Positions 39,576-49,083 of a stretch of 64,000 nt of DNA are shown in pieces; within the stretch, counting starts at the first letter, position 1; the number at the start of each line of letters is the position of its first letter. The stretch comes from Sphingobacteriales bacterium 50-39 (GTDB lineage: Bacteria > Bacteroidota > Bacteroidia > Chitinophagales > Chitinophagaceae), in contig MKTZ01000027.1 of NCBI GenBank assembly GCA_001898505.1, positions 248,001 to 312,000 on the forward strand, in the 5' to 3' direction. The notes beneath the pieces were generated by a model. The model worked only from the letters and a program-made list of their open reading frames with translations, was not told the origin of the DNA and searched no databases. A program made the translations under genes and the position numbers.

Positions 39576-40076
39576 ATGAAGCTTTTTGTAGCAGGTTTAC
39601 CTTCTGATTTTGATGATGTTGATCTGAAAGAAATGTTTGAGCTGTATGGCGTAGTGAATACCGCAAAAGTTGTCCTCGACAGAGAGACGGGAAAAAGTAA
39701 AGGCTTTGGTTTCGTAGATATGCCCGATGACCTGGAGGCAAAGGGGGCGATCGAAACCCTGGATGGTGCTGCCATCAGGGGTAAGAAGCTGGCCGTGAAA
39801 GAAGCGGAAGAGCAGTCCAGAGGTGGCGGCGGTGGCGGCTTCAATCGTGGAGGCGGCGGCGGTGGTTTCAACCGTGGTGGCGGCGGTGGCGGGTACAACC
39901 GCGGCGGCGGCGGTGGAGGTTTCAATCGTGGCGGCGGCGATGACCGCGGACGCGGACGTGACGACCGTGGAGATCGCGGGGATAGGGGAGACAGGGGAGA
40001 CCGTGGCGGAGATAGAGGTGGAGACCGTGGCGGCTGGCGTCCTCCTGGTGGCGACGATCGTGGCAGAAGATATTGA
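39576..40076 (+). CDS. RRM RNA-binding protein with glycine-rich RGG tail
   Basis: The ATG at 39576 begins MKLFVAGLPSDFDDVDLKEM, a textbook RRM opening, so the upstream in-frame TTG is rejected. The 166-residue protein has one RRM (1-79) with RNP2 LFVAGL and RNP1 KGFGFVDM, then a tail of four near-identical nine-residue units GGGGGG[FY]NR (39822-39929) and a long DRG/RGG run. By family knowledge single-RRM proteins of Bacteroidota are cold- or stress-induced RNA chaperones; the tail could drive condensation like eukaryotic RGG proteins. The gene is monocistronic. Confidence 0.95.
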   Translation: MKLFVAGLPSDFDDVDLKEMFELYGVVNTAKVVLDRETGKSKGFGFVDMPDDLEAKGAIETLDGAAIRGKKLAVKEAEEQSRGGGGGGFNRGGGGGGFNRGGGGGGYNRGGGGGGFNRGGGDDRGRGRDDRGDRGDRGDRGDRGGDRGGDRGGWRPPGGDDRGRRY

Positions 40077-40085
40077 TCAAGCTTT

Positions 40086-41816
40086 TTACATCACTCTATA
40101 TACCGGATACCGCAGGTGTGCGGGCTCATAATAAGGCGACCGCCTATAGACAAATTCCAGCTGAGCATCGGCATTTTGTGCAAAAGAAGGATCGGCTTTC
40201 CGCCTGCTTTCAAGGCTGTCTCTTATTTCGGGATGCTGTCTTAGCCAGCCGGCTGCTACGTCTTCCCAGCGATAGTTACTATAATATTCTTTCTGCTCCA
40301 GGATGGCATCGAAAAAATTCCATGCAAAATAAGAGTCGGCGCCTGTAGGCTCCAGCATTTCCACGATGAATCGCTGGCTGGGCTGTAAGGCAGATATCCA
40401 ATAATCCCCTTTCAGAAAGGAGAGCCGGGCTGTTGTGGCCGATACCTTCACCTCTGTATTCTTATGGTGCTTCTCATATGCCTGCGGGTATGACTGGTAG
40501 CTGTCGATGTGATAGGCTTCCACCGTGATAGTTGTATCCTGCGTCAATCTCCGCATCTTTACTCTATTCAAGGTCAGAAGGTCGATGACCTCATGCCAGC
40601 CCTGGGGGATGATATAGGCCCTTGGCGACTTTATGCAGTCACCGGGCGTGAAATGGTCATAAAGACGAACCTGTTTCTCAAAAGGACGATCGTGATCATA
40701 GTACATCCTGGACAAACCCGTCACTTCGCTGGTCTTATTTCCTGTCTCATATCCCTTGAATGGGATCATGTCCCATCGGGAAGAGTCTACGCTCCAGCTC
40801 AGGGGCCATGTGGATTTTGCTATGTCTGCCTTTATATTTTGACTACGCGCCTGTAATAACTCATTTGCATGAGTCGAGGCCTCCGTGATCATTACTTCCA
40901 TCAGGGTATAGGTGGAGAGAACGCGATCTTTGAATTTTTTAAGCATATGGGTCTCGGGCATAAACGCAATGGTATTGAACAGGGTGGCATAACCGCTGGA
41001 ATAGCGGGGAGGGTCATAGAAAGCTTCCCAACCCTTGTCTGGACTCCCTTCTTCAAAGTTTACATAGGGCGTCATCGGCCATCCTTTTTTCTCCATGCCG
41101 GTGAAGAGGGCCGGCCGGAATGTGTCGTGCAGAAAGGCACCCAGCGGACCGCCCAGCTTGTTCCACTGGCTGGACAGCAATGTCATGGTATATTGATAAT
41201 CCGCCCCGTCGCTGACATGATTGTCGATCAGGATGTCGGGGCCCACCCAATGGAATATCTGTGCAAAGGACCTCGCGTTGCGGGTATCGCATTTGGTAAA
41301 GTCCCGATTGAGGTCCAGATCCTGTGCGTTGCCCCGGAAACCATAGCTGACGGGGCCGTTCTGGTTGACCCTGGAAAAAGACCCCCGGTTCAGTGCTCCC
41401 CCGATGTTGTATAGGGGGATTACCGCCAGGCCGACGTTATCCGGGAGGCTGATCTTTTTTGCAACCAGATCGCGGAGCAACAGCATGCTGGCGTCCACGC
41501 CATCCGGCTCGCCGGGATGAATGCCGTTGTTGATGAGGAGAATAACCTTATGTTGTTTCCGCCATAGCGCCGGGTCGGCAGACCCGTCATTGGAGTATAG
41601 CAGCAGGTGATAGGGGTAGCCTGCATCGCTCATTCCCATGGTTCGGATGGACAGGCGGGGAGATAGCTGGTCCAATTTCTTATAAAAGCCGATACATTCA
41701 AAGTAGGTAGTTGTCTGCTGACCACCGGACCTTTCAAAGGGAGTAGCAGGCGCGGGTGGCTGTGCATATCCCGACAGGGCGCATAATGAAAGAAATATAT
41801 ATATTAGTCTGTTCAT
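40086..41816 (-). CDS. Exported M14-family zinc carboxypeptidase
   Basis: A 576-residue exported peptidase (signal MNRLIYIFLSLCALSGYAQ). Zinc ligands of M14 are visible: NNGIHPGEPDGVDAS (HxxE) and DNHVSDGADYQYT (third His). The catalytic glutamate is likely in the MPETHMLKKF segment. The C-terminal half (about 350-576) is an additional beta domain of unknown role. By family knowledge it trims C-terminal residues, or in related bacterial forms cleaves wall peptides. It is convergent with the RRM gene, leaving only nine bases. Confidence 0.9.
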   Translation of the reverse strand: MNRLIYIFLSLCALSGYAQPPAPATPFERSGGQQTTTYFECIGFYKKLDQLSPRLSIRTMGMSDAGYPYHLLLYSNDGSADPALWRKQHKVILLINNGIHPGEPDGVDASMLLLRDLVAKKISLPDNVGLAVIPLYNIGGALNRGSFSRVNQNGPVSYGFRGNAQDLDLNRDFTKCDTRNARSFAQIFHWVGPDILIDNHVSDGADYQYTMTLLSSQWNKLGGPLGAFLHDTFRPALFTGMEKKGWPMTPYVNFEEGSPDKGWEAFYDPPRYSSGYATLFNTIAFMPETHMLKKFKDRVLSTYTLMEVMITEASTHANELLQARSQNIKADIAKSTWPLSWSVDSSRWDMIPFKGYETGNKTSEVTGLSRMYYDHDRPFEKQVRLYDHFTPGDCIKSPRAYIIPQGWHEVIDLLTLNRVKMRRLTQDTTITVEAYHIDSYQSYPQAYEKHHKNTEVKVSATTARLSFLKGDYWISALQPSQRFIVEMLEPTGADSYFAWNFFDAILEQKEYYSNYRWEDVAAGWLRQHPEIRDSLESRRKADPSFAQNADAQLEFVYRRSPYYEPAHLRYPVYRVM

Positions 41817-41927
41817 ATTTATAATTACAATTTAGGCCAATATTATTTATCTTTAAAAAAACCTGAAGCCACGGGATCCATGCTCTAAAGATTGCAATGA
41901 TATTTCTTAATCTTTAAACAATAAACC

Positions 41928-42290
41928 ATGGAACAAACTAACGTTGCACCGGCTTCACAGCCAAGCTCTGGCTTCAACCTGAGAGATTTCTTATCCTTCC
42001 GTACCATGATCACTTTACAGATAATTCAGATAGTGTATGTAGTTGTTGCTATCCTGATCACCCTCGCCAGTCTCGCCACGATGTTCGGCGGGCGCAGCCA
42101 TGAAGGGATTGGGGAATATGGAGGCGGGGGGCTCAGCCCATTTAGTCTGCTGGGCGGAGGCGGATTTTTCGGGGGACTGATCATGCTCATCGTTGGCAAT
42201 GTTGCCTGGAGGATCTGGTGTGAGCTTATCATTATCTTTTTCAGGATCAATAAGACCCTGAACAATATAGAAATAAATACCAAGGTATAG
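41928..42290 (+). CDS. DUF4282 membrane protein
   Basis: A 120-residue protein with an N-terminal soluble stretch, SGFNLRDFLSFRTMITLQII leading into the first membrane helix (about 25-48), a Gly-rich loop GGRSHEGIGEYGGGG (about 50-70), a second helix and a tail with FRINKTLNNIE. This is the layout of DUF4282, a two-helix family of unknown function. It is followed by a strong two-way terminator. Confidence 0.85.
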   Translation: MEQTNVAPASQPSSGFNLRDFLSFRTMITLQIIQIVYVVVAILITLASLATMFGGRSHEGIGEYGGGGLSPFSLLGGGGFFGGLIMLIVGNVAWRIWCELIIIFFRINKTLNNIEINTKV

Positions 42291-42322
42291 GTTTGCCGAC
42301 TGGGGAGACCTGACCCGGAACT

Positions 42323-42350
42323 AAAAAAGCATCCCTTTGGGATGCTTTTT
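42323..42350. terminator. Bidirectional intrinsic terminator between DUF4282 and rpsT
   Basis: AAAAAA, GCATCCC-ttt-GGGATGC, TTTTT. A-tract and T-tract flank the stem, so it serves both convergent genes. Confidence 0.9.
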
Positions 42351-42372
42351 CTATAAAGACTTGACGGATAGC

Positions 42373-42636
42373 TTATTTGGCAGCTCCGAGGGAGTTGATC
42401 TTACGGGCCAGTTTGCTTTTCAGGTTGGCAGCCTTATTCTTATGAATAATGCCTTTTTTTGCCAGCTTGTCGATCATAGAGGCTACTTCAGGCAGCTTTT
42501 CGCCAGCTTCCTTCTGCACCTTGATCTCCTTCAGGTCACGGATCGCATTACGGGTGGTCTTGCCATAGTAGCGATTACGATCCCTGCGCTTGGTGGCTTG
42601 CCTTACATCTTTTTTGGTTGCCTTATGATTTGCCAT
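42373..42636 (-). CDS. rpsT: 30S ribosomal protein S20
   Basis: An 87-residue, highly basic protein that binds 16S rRNA and helps assemble the small subunit. MANHKATKKDVRQATKRRDR and the C-terminal NLKSKLARKINSLGAAK are clear S20 sequences, with normal length. The start ATG at 42636 is followed upstream by a TACCTTTG -7 element, so the leader is about 20 bases, leaving little room for translational feedback structure. Confidence 0.98.
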   Translation of the reverse strand: MANHKATKKDVRQATKRRDRNRYYGKTTRNAIRDLKEIKVQKEAGEKLPEVASMIDKLAKKGIIHKNKAANLKSKLARKINSLGAAK

Positions 42637-42657
42637 TACTCGACATTTTTAGGACGG

Positions 42658-42665
42658 CAAAGGTA
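42658..42665 (-). promoter_or_regulatory. rpsT -7 promoter element TACCTTTG
   Basis: Exact match to TAnnTTTG on the minus strand, 22 bases before the S20 ATG. This is one of the best promoter matches in the window. Confidence 0.65.
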
Positions 42666-42911
42666 CGTCCGGGCAACGAAAATACCAAAATAAAAGGGGT
42701 TTTTTCGGAAAAAGGCGCCAAAAGGTACTTGAGGGGCAGTGGGGCCGTTGTAGAGGGGCGTCGGCCCTGTTGGAAGCGGTGCAGCGTTGGAGGGGACCAG
42801 GCGGGCAGGATTAGCGACGGAGTGAGGGGGAAAGCCCGATGGTTAAAAACAAGAGAAAAGGGGGGATGAGATAGGGAAATGACAGATTTTGAACGATATT
42901 TGTAGGCCAAA

Positions 42912-42971
42912 AACGAACCACAGGTTCGTTGTCCGACAGGACTTCTCGGCTTAGGGGCCGCAGGATGCGGC
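42912..42971 (+). ncRNA. Putative structured sucA leader with three hairpins
   Basis: Three successive perfect hairpins: AACGAACC-aca-GGTTCGTT (42912-42930), GTCC-gaca-GGAC (42931-42942), and GCCGCA-gga-TGCGGC (42957-42971). A GATATTTG -7-like element at 42895-42902 lies just before. The structure ends about 45 bases before the sucA ATG. It could be an mRNA leader, a cis-regulatory RNA or a dispersed palindromic repeat. The first two hairpins, on the opposite strand, resemble the element at 39389-39418. Confidence 0.4.
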
Positions 42972-43016
42972 TCAAGGGCAGACATTAGCGAACATAATGC
43001 TTTAACCAGCACTTCT

Positions 43017-45815
43017 ATGAAGGACTTTTCGTTTATAACAAATTCTCATCCCTCTTATATCGAGGGGTTATACCAGGACTATGTAAAGAATCCAGATACA
43101 GTAGATCCTGAATTCAGGAAATTTTTTGAGGGTTTTGACTTTGCTGTAACCCAGGGAAAAGCGAATACTGGTGTCAACGGGTCTACCAATGGCACTTATA
43201 CTGCAGCAGGCGCGGGGGCTAAGAGTCTCGAGGGCGCATATACGACCACGGATGGTGTGGATTGGAAAAAGGAATTAGGCGCCTACCGTCTGATCCTGGG
43301 CTATCGTAATAAAGGGCATCTGCTGGCCAAGACGAATCCTATCCGTCCCCGGAAGGATCGTGGCGCCAATCTCGACCTGGCTTTTTATGGATTCACTGAA
43401 GGGGACCTGGACAAGAACTTCTTTGCGGGCAATCTCATCGGGCTGGGTACCACCACACTCCGGAAGATACTGGAGCACTTGCAGAACTGTTATGCTTCCC
43501 ATGTAGGCATCGAATTCAAATACATCAGCGATCAAAAGAAGGTCGACTGGCTCACCAACGAGATGGAGAAGAAATTCCTGAACCCCATTCCCCTGGAAAA
43601 AAAGAAACGTATCCTGGAGAAGGTCAATGAGGGGGTCATGTTTGAAAAATTCCTCCACACCAAATACATCGGGCAAAAGAGATTCTCGTTGGAAGGCGGT
43701 GAAAATACCATCCCCGCGCTGGATACGATCATCAATACTGCTGCCGATCATGGTGTGCAGGAAGTGGTCATCGGCATGGCCCATCGCGGGCGTCTCAATG
43801 TCCTGGCCAATATCATGGGCAAGACATACGAGCAGATATTCAGTGAATTTGAAGGAACGGCCAAGATGGACCAGACCATGGGTAGCGGCGACGTGAAATA
43901 TCACATGGGTTATGGCAGCGAAGTGCAGTCGGACACAAACAAGACCGTTCACCTCAAGCTGATGCCCAACCCTTCACATCTGGAGGCGGTCGATCCCGTT
44001 GTCGTGGGTTTTGCCAGGGCCAAGGCGGATGTCATGTACGCCAGCGATTATGACAAGATACTTCCCATCCTCATACATGGCGACGCATCCGTAGCCGGTC
44101 AGGGCATCGTATACGAGGTCCTGCAGATGAGCGAGCTGAAGGGATACAATACGGGTGGCACCATACATTTCGTTATCAATAACCAGATCGGCTTTACCAC
44201 CGACTTTGACGACGCGCGTAGCTCCGACTATTGTACATCACTGGCAGCGGCCATCCATGCGCCCGTACTCCATGTGAATGGCGACGATGCGGAGGCTGTT
44301 GTAAAATGCGCCGATATCGCCACCCGCTATCGCCAGGACTTCAATACGGATATCTTTATCGATATGGTGTGCTATCGTCGTCACGGACATAACGAAGGCG
44401 ACGATCCGAAATTCACCCAGCCGCATCTTTATGCGCTGATCGACCAGCATCCCAACCCACGGGAAGTATATACCCAGTTCCTTATCGAGAATGGGGAGTC
44501 CGATGCCAAGGACCTGGCCAAGGAGATGGAAAAGAAATTCTGGGCCGATCTGCAGGAAAGGCTCGACGAGGTGAAACAACATCCTCTTCCTTATCACTAC
44601 CAGCAGCCCGAGGTTTGGTGGCGCAGTCTGCGGAAGGCCACTGCAGCGGATTTCGAGCAGTCACCCGTTACCGCTGTCAGCGAGGCGGATTTCCGGAAGG
44701 TATTCGATGCCATCATGAAGTGGCCGGAGGATTTCAAGCCCCTTCGCAAAGTGGAAAAATTATTACAGGATAAAGTCAAGCTCTTCTCAGAGGAAGGTAA
44801 GGTCGATTGGGCCACCGGCGAGCTGCTGGCTTATGGCAGCCTTCTCCTGGATGGAAAGGATGTACGTATGAGCGGACAGGACGTTCAGAGAGGGACTTTC
44901 TCTCATCGTCATGCAGTCCTGAGGGATGAGAATAACGACCAGTCCTACAATCGTCTGAGCAGGCTGCCCGATGCCAAAGGGCAGTTCCGCATCTATAATT
45001 CCCTCCTCAGCGAATACGGAGTACTGGGTTTTGAATATGGGTATGCGCTGGCCAACCCCAATGCCCTCGTATTGTGGGAGGCTCAGTTCGGGGATTTCAG
45101 CAATGGGGCTCAGACCATGATCGATCAGTTCATTGCTGCCGCCGAACAAAAATGGCAGCGTATGAATGGCGTCACCCTGCTGTTGCCGCATGGATATGAA
45201 GGGCAGGGGCCTGAGCACAGCAGCGCCCGTATGGAAAGATTCCTCCAGATGTGCGCCGAGCTGAACATCGTGGTCACCAATATCACTACGTCCGCCAATC
45301 TTTTCCATGCCTTCAGAAGGCAATTGGCCTGGCCTTTCCGTAAACCCCTGATCAATTTCTCACCAAAAGCCAATCTCCGTCATCCGGGTACGTACTCGAA
45401 GATGGAGGAATTTACATCCGGCGGGTTCAAGGAAGTGGTAGACGATGGTTTTGTGGATACTGCCAACCAGGTGAAGAAAGTGCTTTTCTGTAGTGGCAAG
45501 GTTTATTTCGACCTGGCCGAACGTCAGCAGAAAGAGAATCGCAAGGATGTGGCTATTGTCCGGCTGGAGCAGCTGTATCCCCTGCCCCTGACGCAGCTGG
45601 AAGCGCTGTATAAAAAATACAGTCAGGCAGCCACCTGGTTCTGGGTACAGGAAGAGCCCCTTAATATGGGCGCCGCCAGCTTCCTGCAAATGAACCTGAA
45701 GACCATCAACTATGGGGTCATCAGCCGTCAGCCCAGCGCGGCTACGGCTACCGGTTATTCCAAAGTGCATGCGCAGGAGCAGGCAGAGATCATCGAGACG
45801 GCATTTAGCATTTAA
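43017..45815 (+). CDS. sucA: 2-oxoglutarate dehydrogenase E1 component
   Basis: A 932-residue thiamine-diphosphate enzyme that decarboxylates 2-oxoglutarate in the citric acid cycle. Signatures include the N-terminal helix SHPSYIEGLYQDYVKNPDT, GMAHRGRLNVLANIMGK, the substrate/cofactor segment HGDASVAGQGIVYEV, and HFVINNQIGFTT with the paired asparagines, then RRHGHNEGDDPKFTQP and the C-terminal LLPHGYEGQGPEHSSAR. It is followed 83 bases later by sucB, the E2 subunit, as is usual. Length is normal for bacterial E1o. A structured leader precedes it. Confidence 0.98.
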   Translation: MKDFSFITNSHPSYIEGLYQDYVKNPDTVDPEFRKFFEGFDFAVTQGKANTGVNGSTNGTYTAAGAGAKSLEGAYTTTDGVDWKKELGAYRLILGYRNKGHLLAKTNPIRPRKDRGANLDLAFYGFTEGDLDKNFFAGNLIGLGTTTLRKILEHLQNCYASHVGIEFKYISDQKKVDWLTNEMEKKFLNPIPLEKKKRILEKVNEGVMFEKFLHTKYIGQKRFSLEGGENTIPALDTIINTAADHGVQEVVIGMAHRGRLNVLANIMGKTYEQIFSEFEGTAKMDQTMGSGDVKYHMGYGSEVQSDTNKTVHLKLMPNPSHLEAVDPVVVGFARAKADVMYASDYDKILPILIHGDASVAGQGIVYEVLQMSELKGYNTGGTIHFVINNQIGFTTDFDDARSSDYCTSLAAAIHAPVLHVNGDDAEAVVKCADIATRYRQDFNTDIFIDMVCYRRHGHNEGDDPKFTQPHLYALIDQHPNPREVYTQFLIENGESDAKDLAKEMEKKFWADLQERLDEVKQHPLPYHYQQPEVWWRSLRKATAADFEQSPVTAVSEADFRKVFDAIMKWPEDFKPLRKVEKLLQDKVKLFSEEGKVDWATGELLAYGSLLLDGKDVRMSGQDVQRGTFSHRHAVLRDENNDQSYNRLSRLPDAKGQFRIYNSLLSEYGVLGFEYGYALANPNALVLWEAQFGDFSNGAQTMIDQFIAAAEQKWQRMNGVTLLLPHGYEGQGPEHSSARMERFLQMCAELNIVVTNITTSANLFHAFRRQLAWPFRKPLINFSPKANLRHPGTYSKMEEFTSGGFKEVVDDGFVDTANQVKKVLFCSGKVYFDLAERQQKENRKDVAIVRLEQLYPLPLTQLEALYKKYSQAATWFWVQEEPLNMGAASFLQMNLKTINYGVISRQPSAATATGYSKVHAQEQAEIIETAFSI

Positions 45816-45898
45816 TTAGATACCTTGAGACCCTGGAAGGGGCTCAAGGATAATATTTATAAACAATACACTCCCCTGGCGGGGAGAAGGAGGATTAA

Positions 45899-47119
45899 AT
45901 GATCGATATAAAAGTTCCGGCAGTAGGTGAATCTATCAGCGAGGTGACCCTCGTAAAATGGCTCAAACAGGCAGGCGCATACGTAGAAAGGGATGAAGTG
46001 ATCGCGGAATTGGAAAGTGAGAAGGCTACGTTCGAGGTCAATGCTGAACAGGCAGGCGTTCTCAATCCCATCGGCAAAGAAGGTGAAACGTTGAAGATCG
46101 GAGACGTGGTGGCGCAGATAGATGAAACCGCGGCGAAACCTCCTTCCTCCAATGGAGCCGCTACCGCGGCGCCTCAAAAGGCAGTTGCGGAAGCTAAGCC
46201 TGTGCCTGCGGCACAGGCAACTATTACGGCGAATGATATTAAGGCTACGCCTTTGGCTGCCGCGATCATCTCCGATAAGAAGATCGACGCCGGGTCCATC
46301 ACTCCTTCCGGCGTAGGGGGCAAGATACTCAAGCACGATGTGCTGGAGGCATTGGCTCATCCCGGCAGAACGCCAGGTAGAGAACTCTTTACCCGCACGG
46401 AGAAGCGCGAGAAGATGAGCAATCTCCGCAAGACCGTTTCCCGCCGCCTGGTAGAAGCCAAGAATACCACGGCCATGCTCACCACCTTCAATGAAGTGGA
46501 TATGAGCGCGGTCATGGCCCTTCGTACAAAATATAAGGACAAGTTCAAGGAAAAGCATGGGGTCAACCTGGGCTTTATGAGCTTTTTCACCAAGGCTACC
46601 TGTTATGCCCTCCAGGAATGGCCGGCTGTCAATGCCTATATCGATGGGGAGGAATTGGTTTATCATGACTATTGCGATATATCCATCGCGGTCAGCGCAC
46701 CCAAGGGGCTTGTGGTACCCGTGATACGGAATGCCGAAAGCCTCAGCATGGCGGACATCGAGAAGAAAGTAGTGGAACTGGCTACCAAGGCGCGTGACAA
46801 CAAGCTCAGCATGGAAGAGATGCAGGGCGGTACATTTACCATCACCAATGGCGGTGTATTCGGCAGCCTGATGTCGACGCCTATTATCAATATCCCGCAG
46901 TCTGCCATTTTGGGAATGCATAAGATCGAAGAACGTGCCGTAGTCGTGAACGGCCAGATCGTGGTGCGTCCCATGATGTACCTTGCGGTGAGCTATGATC
47001 ACCGTATCATCGACGGCAGGGAATCTGTCAGCTTCCTCGTAAGAATAAAGGAATTGCTTGAAAATCCCGATCAGCTGCTGTTCGGGAAAGATCCGGTGAA
47101 AGCTTTGTTGGAGCTATAA
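45899..47119 (+). CDS. sucB: Dihydrolipoyllysine-residue succinyltransferase (2-oxoglutarate dehydrogenase E2)
   Basis: A 406-residue E2 subunit. Lipoyl domain 1-75 ([19 protein letters not shown]) with the lipoylated lysine in [13 protein letters not shown], then an Ala/Pro linker, a peripheral subunit-binding domain (about 118-155, [18 protein letters not shown]), and the acyltransferase core ending with the active-site [14 protein letters not shown]. It transfers the succinyl group to CoA. The E3 subunit gene is not in the window. An antisense frame of 381 codons lies opposite and is a shadow. Confidence 0.98.
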   Translation: MIDIKVPAVGESISEVTLVKWLKQAGAYVERDEVIAELESEKATFEVNAEQAGVLNPIGKEGETLKIGDVVAQIDETAAKPPSSNGAATAAPQKAVAEAKPVPAAQATITANDIKATPLAAAIISDKKIDAGSITPSGVGGKILKHDVLEALAHPGRTPGRELFTRTEKREKMSNLRKTVSRRLVEAKNTTAMLTTFNEVDMSAVMALRTKYKDKFKEKHGVNLGFMSFFTKATCYALQEWPAVNAYIDGEELVYHDYCDISIAVSAPKGLVVPVIRNAESLSMADIEKKVVELATKARDNKLSMEEMQGGTFTITNGGVFGSLMSTPIINIPQSAILGMHKIEERAVVVNGQIVVRPMMYLAVSYDHRIIDGRESVSFLVRIKELLENPDQLLFGKDPVKALLEL

Positions 47120-47128
47120 GCCGACGCA

Positions 47129-48283
47129 GTGAAATTCGATAACCAACTTCGTTACGCCAGCACTATCATAACCGCCTATCAGGGGGAGGAGCCTCTGCAT
47201 ATCTGGTTAAAGGATTTTTTTCGCCAACATAAACAAATGGGCTCCCGTGACCGGAAGACCGTGGCGGGACTTGTGTATGGATATTATCGCCTGGGTCATT
47301 CTGCGAGAGAGATGGCCATGCAGGATCGCATTCTGTTAGGGCTGTTCCTGACCAATGACAGTCCGGGAGAGTTCCTGGAGTATTTTCGACCGGAGTGGAA
47401 TCAACAGGCGGCGCGGCCCCTGGAGGAAAAGATAGACCTGGTCGAAGGGTTTGATCCTGTCGAGATATTTCCGTGGAGGAATGAGCTTTCGGAAGGGGTC
47501 GATCATTATGAATTTTGTCTTTCCTTCCTTCGTCAGCCGGATCTCTTCCTTCGTATACGTCCGGGATATGAGCAGCAGGTGGTGCAGCGAGTGGGGCAGG
47601 GGTTTATCCCGCCGTCGACGATCCGGCTGCCCAACGGTACCAAAGTGGAAGAGCTGTTCACGCCGGACAGGGAAGTAGTGATACAGGATTATAATAGCCA
47701 GCGAGTGGCAGCGTTCTTAACCGGGCTGCCTTCGCCCGGGGTGGGACGGGCCCGGAAATTTTGGGATACCTGTGCCGCCAGCGGCGGCAAGGCCATACTT
47801 GTCCATGATCTATACCCCGGCGTGGATATAACGGTGTCGGACATACGCGAATCCATTCTCCGTAATTTGCAGCAGCGTTTTCATCAGGCGGGGATAAAAG
47901 AATATCATTCTTTTGTGGCGGACCTTTCCAAGCCAGACCCCTGGATGCCTGCTGAGCGGATGGACCTTGTACTTACCGATGTGCCCTGCACCGGCAGCGG
48001 CACCTGGAGCCGAACGCCTGAAGAGCTTTATTTTTTCAACCCCCAAAAGATACCCGACTACCAGTCCACACAAAAAAGTATTCTCTCCAATGTCATTTCC
48101 AGTCTGACCCCGGGGGCCTGTCTGGTATACGTCACGTGTTCGGTATTTAAGAAAGAAAATGAGGATATGGTTGCCTTTATCCGAAGCAAGGTTGGTTTAC
48201 GGCAGGAGAGGGGGGAAGTGCTGAAGGGATATGATAAAAAGGCCGATACGATGTTCGCGGCCAGGTTAATTGTGATCCAATAA
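47129..48283 (+). CDS. RsmB/NOP-family rRNA (cytosine-C5) methyltransferase
   Basis: A 384-residue SAM-dependent methyltransferase, beginning at a GTG nine bases after sucB. The Rossmann core begins with DTCAASGGKAILVHD, and the two cysteines of m5C enzymes are present: VPCTGSGTWSRTPEE and the nucleophile in VTCSVFKKENEDM. By family knowledge it modifies cytosine in 16S rRNA (RsmB-like), though the N-terminal region is short, so the exact position is uncertain. The last 18 bases overlap the convergent lipoprotein gene. Confidence 0.88.
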   Translation: MKFDNQLRYASTIITAYQGEEPLHIWLKDFFRQHKQMGSRDRKTVAGLVYGYYRLGHSAREMAMQDRILLGLFLTNDSPGEFLEYFRPEWNQQAARPLEEKIDLVEGFDPVEIFPWRNELSEGVDHYEFCLSFLRQPDLFLRIRPGYEQQVVQRVGQGFIPPSTIRLPNGTKVEELFTPDREVVIQDYNSQRVAAFLTGLPSPGVGRARKFWDTCAASGGKAILVHDLYPGVDITVSDIRESILRNLQQRFHQAGIKEYHSFVADLSKPDPWMPAERMDLVLTDVPCTGSGTWSRTPEELYFFNPQKIPDYQSTQKSILSNVISSLTPGACLVYVTCSVFKKENEDMVAFIRSKVGLRQERGEVLKGYDKKADTMFAARLIVIQ

Positions 48284-49045
48284 TGTCATGGTGATCTCGA
48301 ACCCGATCTTGTAGGCGCTCTGTCCATTGAGGGTACGGGGCTGCAATTCCCAAAGAGCTGTATGTCTGTAGACCAACCCTATGTTTTTGGCATAGGTCTC
48401 CGACCAATAGGTCTTGGCGGCGAACAGTGTGTCGGTGATGATGGGAAGGTGGACCGAATCGTTGGCCTGTAGCACCGTCAGGGTGCTGTCGTAGGTTTTT
48501 CCTCCTGCTGTATATCGCTGATTTGTATTAAGATAGGTATAGCTCCATGCATTGAGATAAACATTCGTGGATGCACTGAAATCAAAGTAACCCTGGTAGG
48601 GGTTGTCGGGGAGATAGCTATTGCCATTCCAGGTAAAGGAGTCCTGCATGGGAAAGACCAGCTTGATAAAGCGCAGGTTGTTCTCCACCTCTTCTATGGA
48701 TTGGGCAAAGGGGGTGACCGTCTTGGTCTCCGAGGCCGTCCAGACGGTGGGGCCCGTGGCTGGGCTGAGGTACCTGACAACTACCCAGGAGGTATGTCCC
48801 GCATTGTCGACAAAGGAATGTTCTACTGAATCTTTGGCCAGATAGTGGGTCAGCGTGTCCAATTGGCCATAGTAGTAGAAATTCAGGGAATCCAATTGGT
48901 AGATGGCGTATTTACCTACCTCCAGAGGGATATAATAGTTGGTCAATGGGTTGCTGGGATAATTGTATAGCGTTCTTTTACAGCCAATTGCGGTTAGCAG
49001 GATTATAAGGGCGGCAGCACCGGCGAGGCGAACATGTTTTATCAT
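48266..49045 (-). CDS. Lipoprotein of unknown function
   Basis: A 259-residue protein with a lipoprotein signal, AGAAALIILLTAIGCKRTLYN (cysteine about residue 22). The mature protein is beta-rich and aromatic (YYIPLEVGKYAIYQLDSLNF) without a recognised domain. It is transcribed towards the methyltransferase gene and overlaps its end by 18 bases. It lies next to mnmA on the same strand but 38 bases downstream, so may share its message. Confidence 0.72.
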   Translation of the reverse strand: MIKHVRLAGAAALIILLTAIGCKRTLYNYPSNPLTNYYIPLEVGKYAIYQLDSLNFYYYGQLDTLTHYLAKDSVEHSFVDNAGHTSWVVVRYLSPATGPTVWTASETKTVTPFAQSIEEVENNLRFIKLVFPMQDSFTWNGNSYLPDNPYQGYFDFSASTNVYLNAWSYTYLNTNQRYTAGGKTYDSTLTVLQANDSVHLPIITDTLFAAKTYWSETYAKNIGLVYRHTALWELQPRTLNGQSAYKIGFEITMTLLDHN

Positions 49046-49083
49046 ACGCTATTAGTCTCGTACTTAACGTTTTGGCGTCTGTT

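Larger units (their letters stand above)
42637..43016. other. Divergent rpsT-sucA intergenic region, no gene
   Basis: These 380 bases hold the rpsT promoter (42658-42665), a purine- and G-rich stretch (about 42725-42870) and a structured leader upstream of sucA (42912-42971). A 129-codon open frame on the minus strand across it is low-complexity and covers the rpsT promoter, so I do not accept it. Confidence 0.55.

Noticed and set aside
39822-39929. Four tandem 27-base repeats, considered as a CRISPR array
   Set aside because: There are no spacers; the repeats encode the Gly-rich tail of the RRM protein in frame.
42912-42971. Cloverleaf-like hairpins, considered as a tRNA
   Set aside because: Stem lengths are wrong, no GTTCRA T-arm, no 7-base acceptor stem and no 72-76 base unit.
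42623-43012. 129-codon minus-strand frame across the rpsT-sucA spacer
   Set aside because: It covers the rpsT promoter and sucA leader hairpins, is rich in Pro/Ser/Leu, and starts without a plausible ribosome site.
45857-47002. 381-codon open frame on the minus strand
   Set aside because: It is exactly opposite sucB, has histidine/arginine-rich non-globular composition and no family resemblance, so it is a codon-bias shadow.
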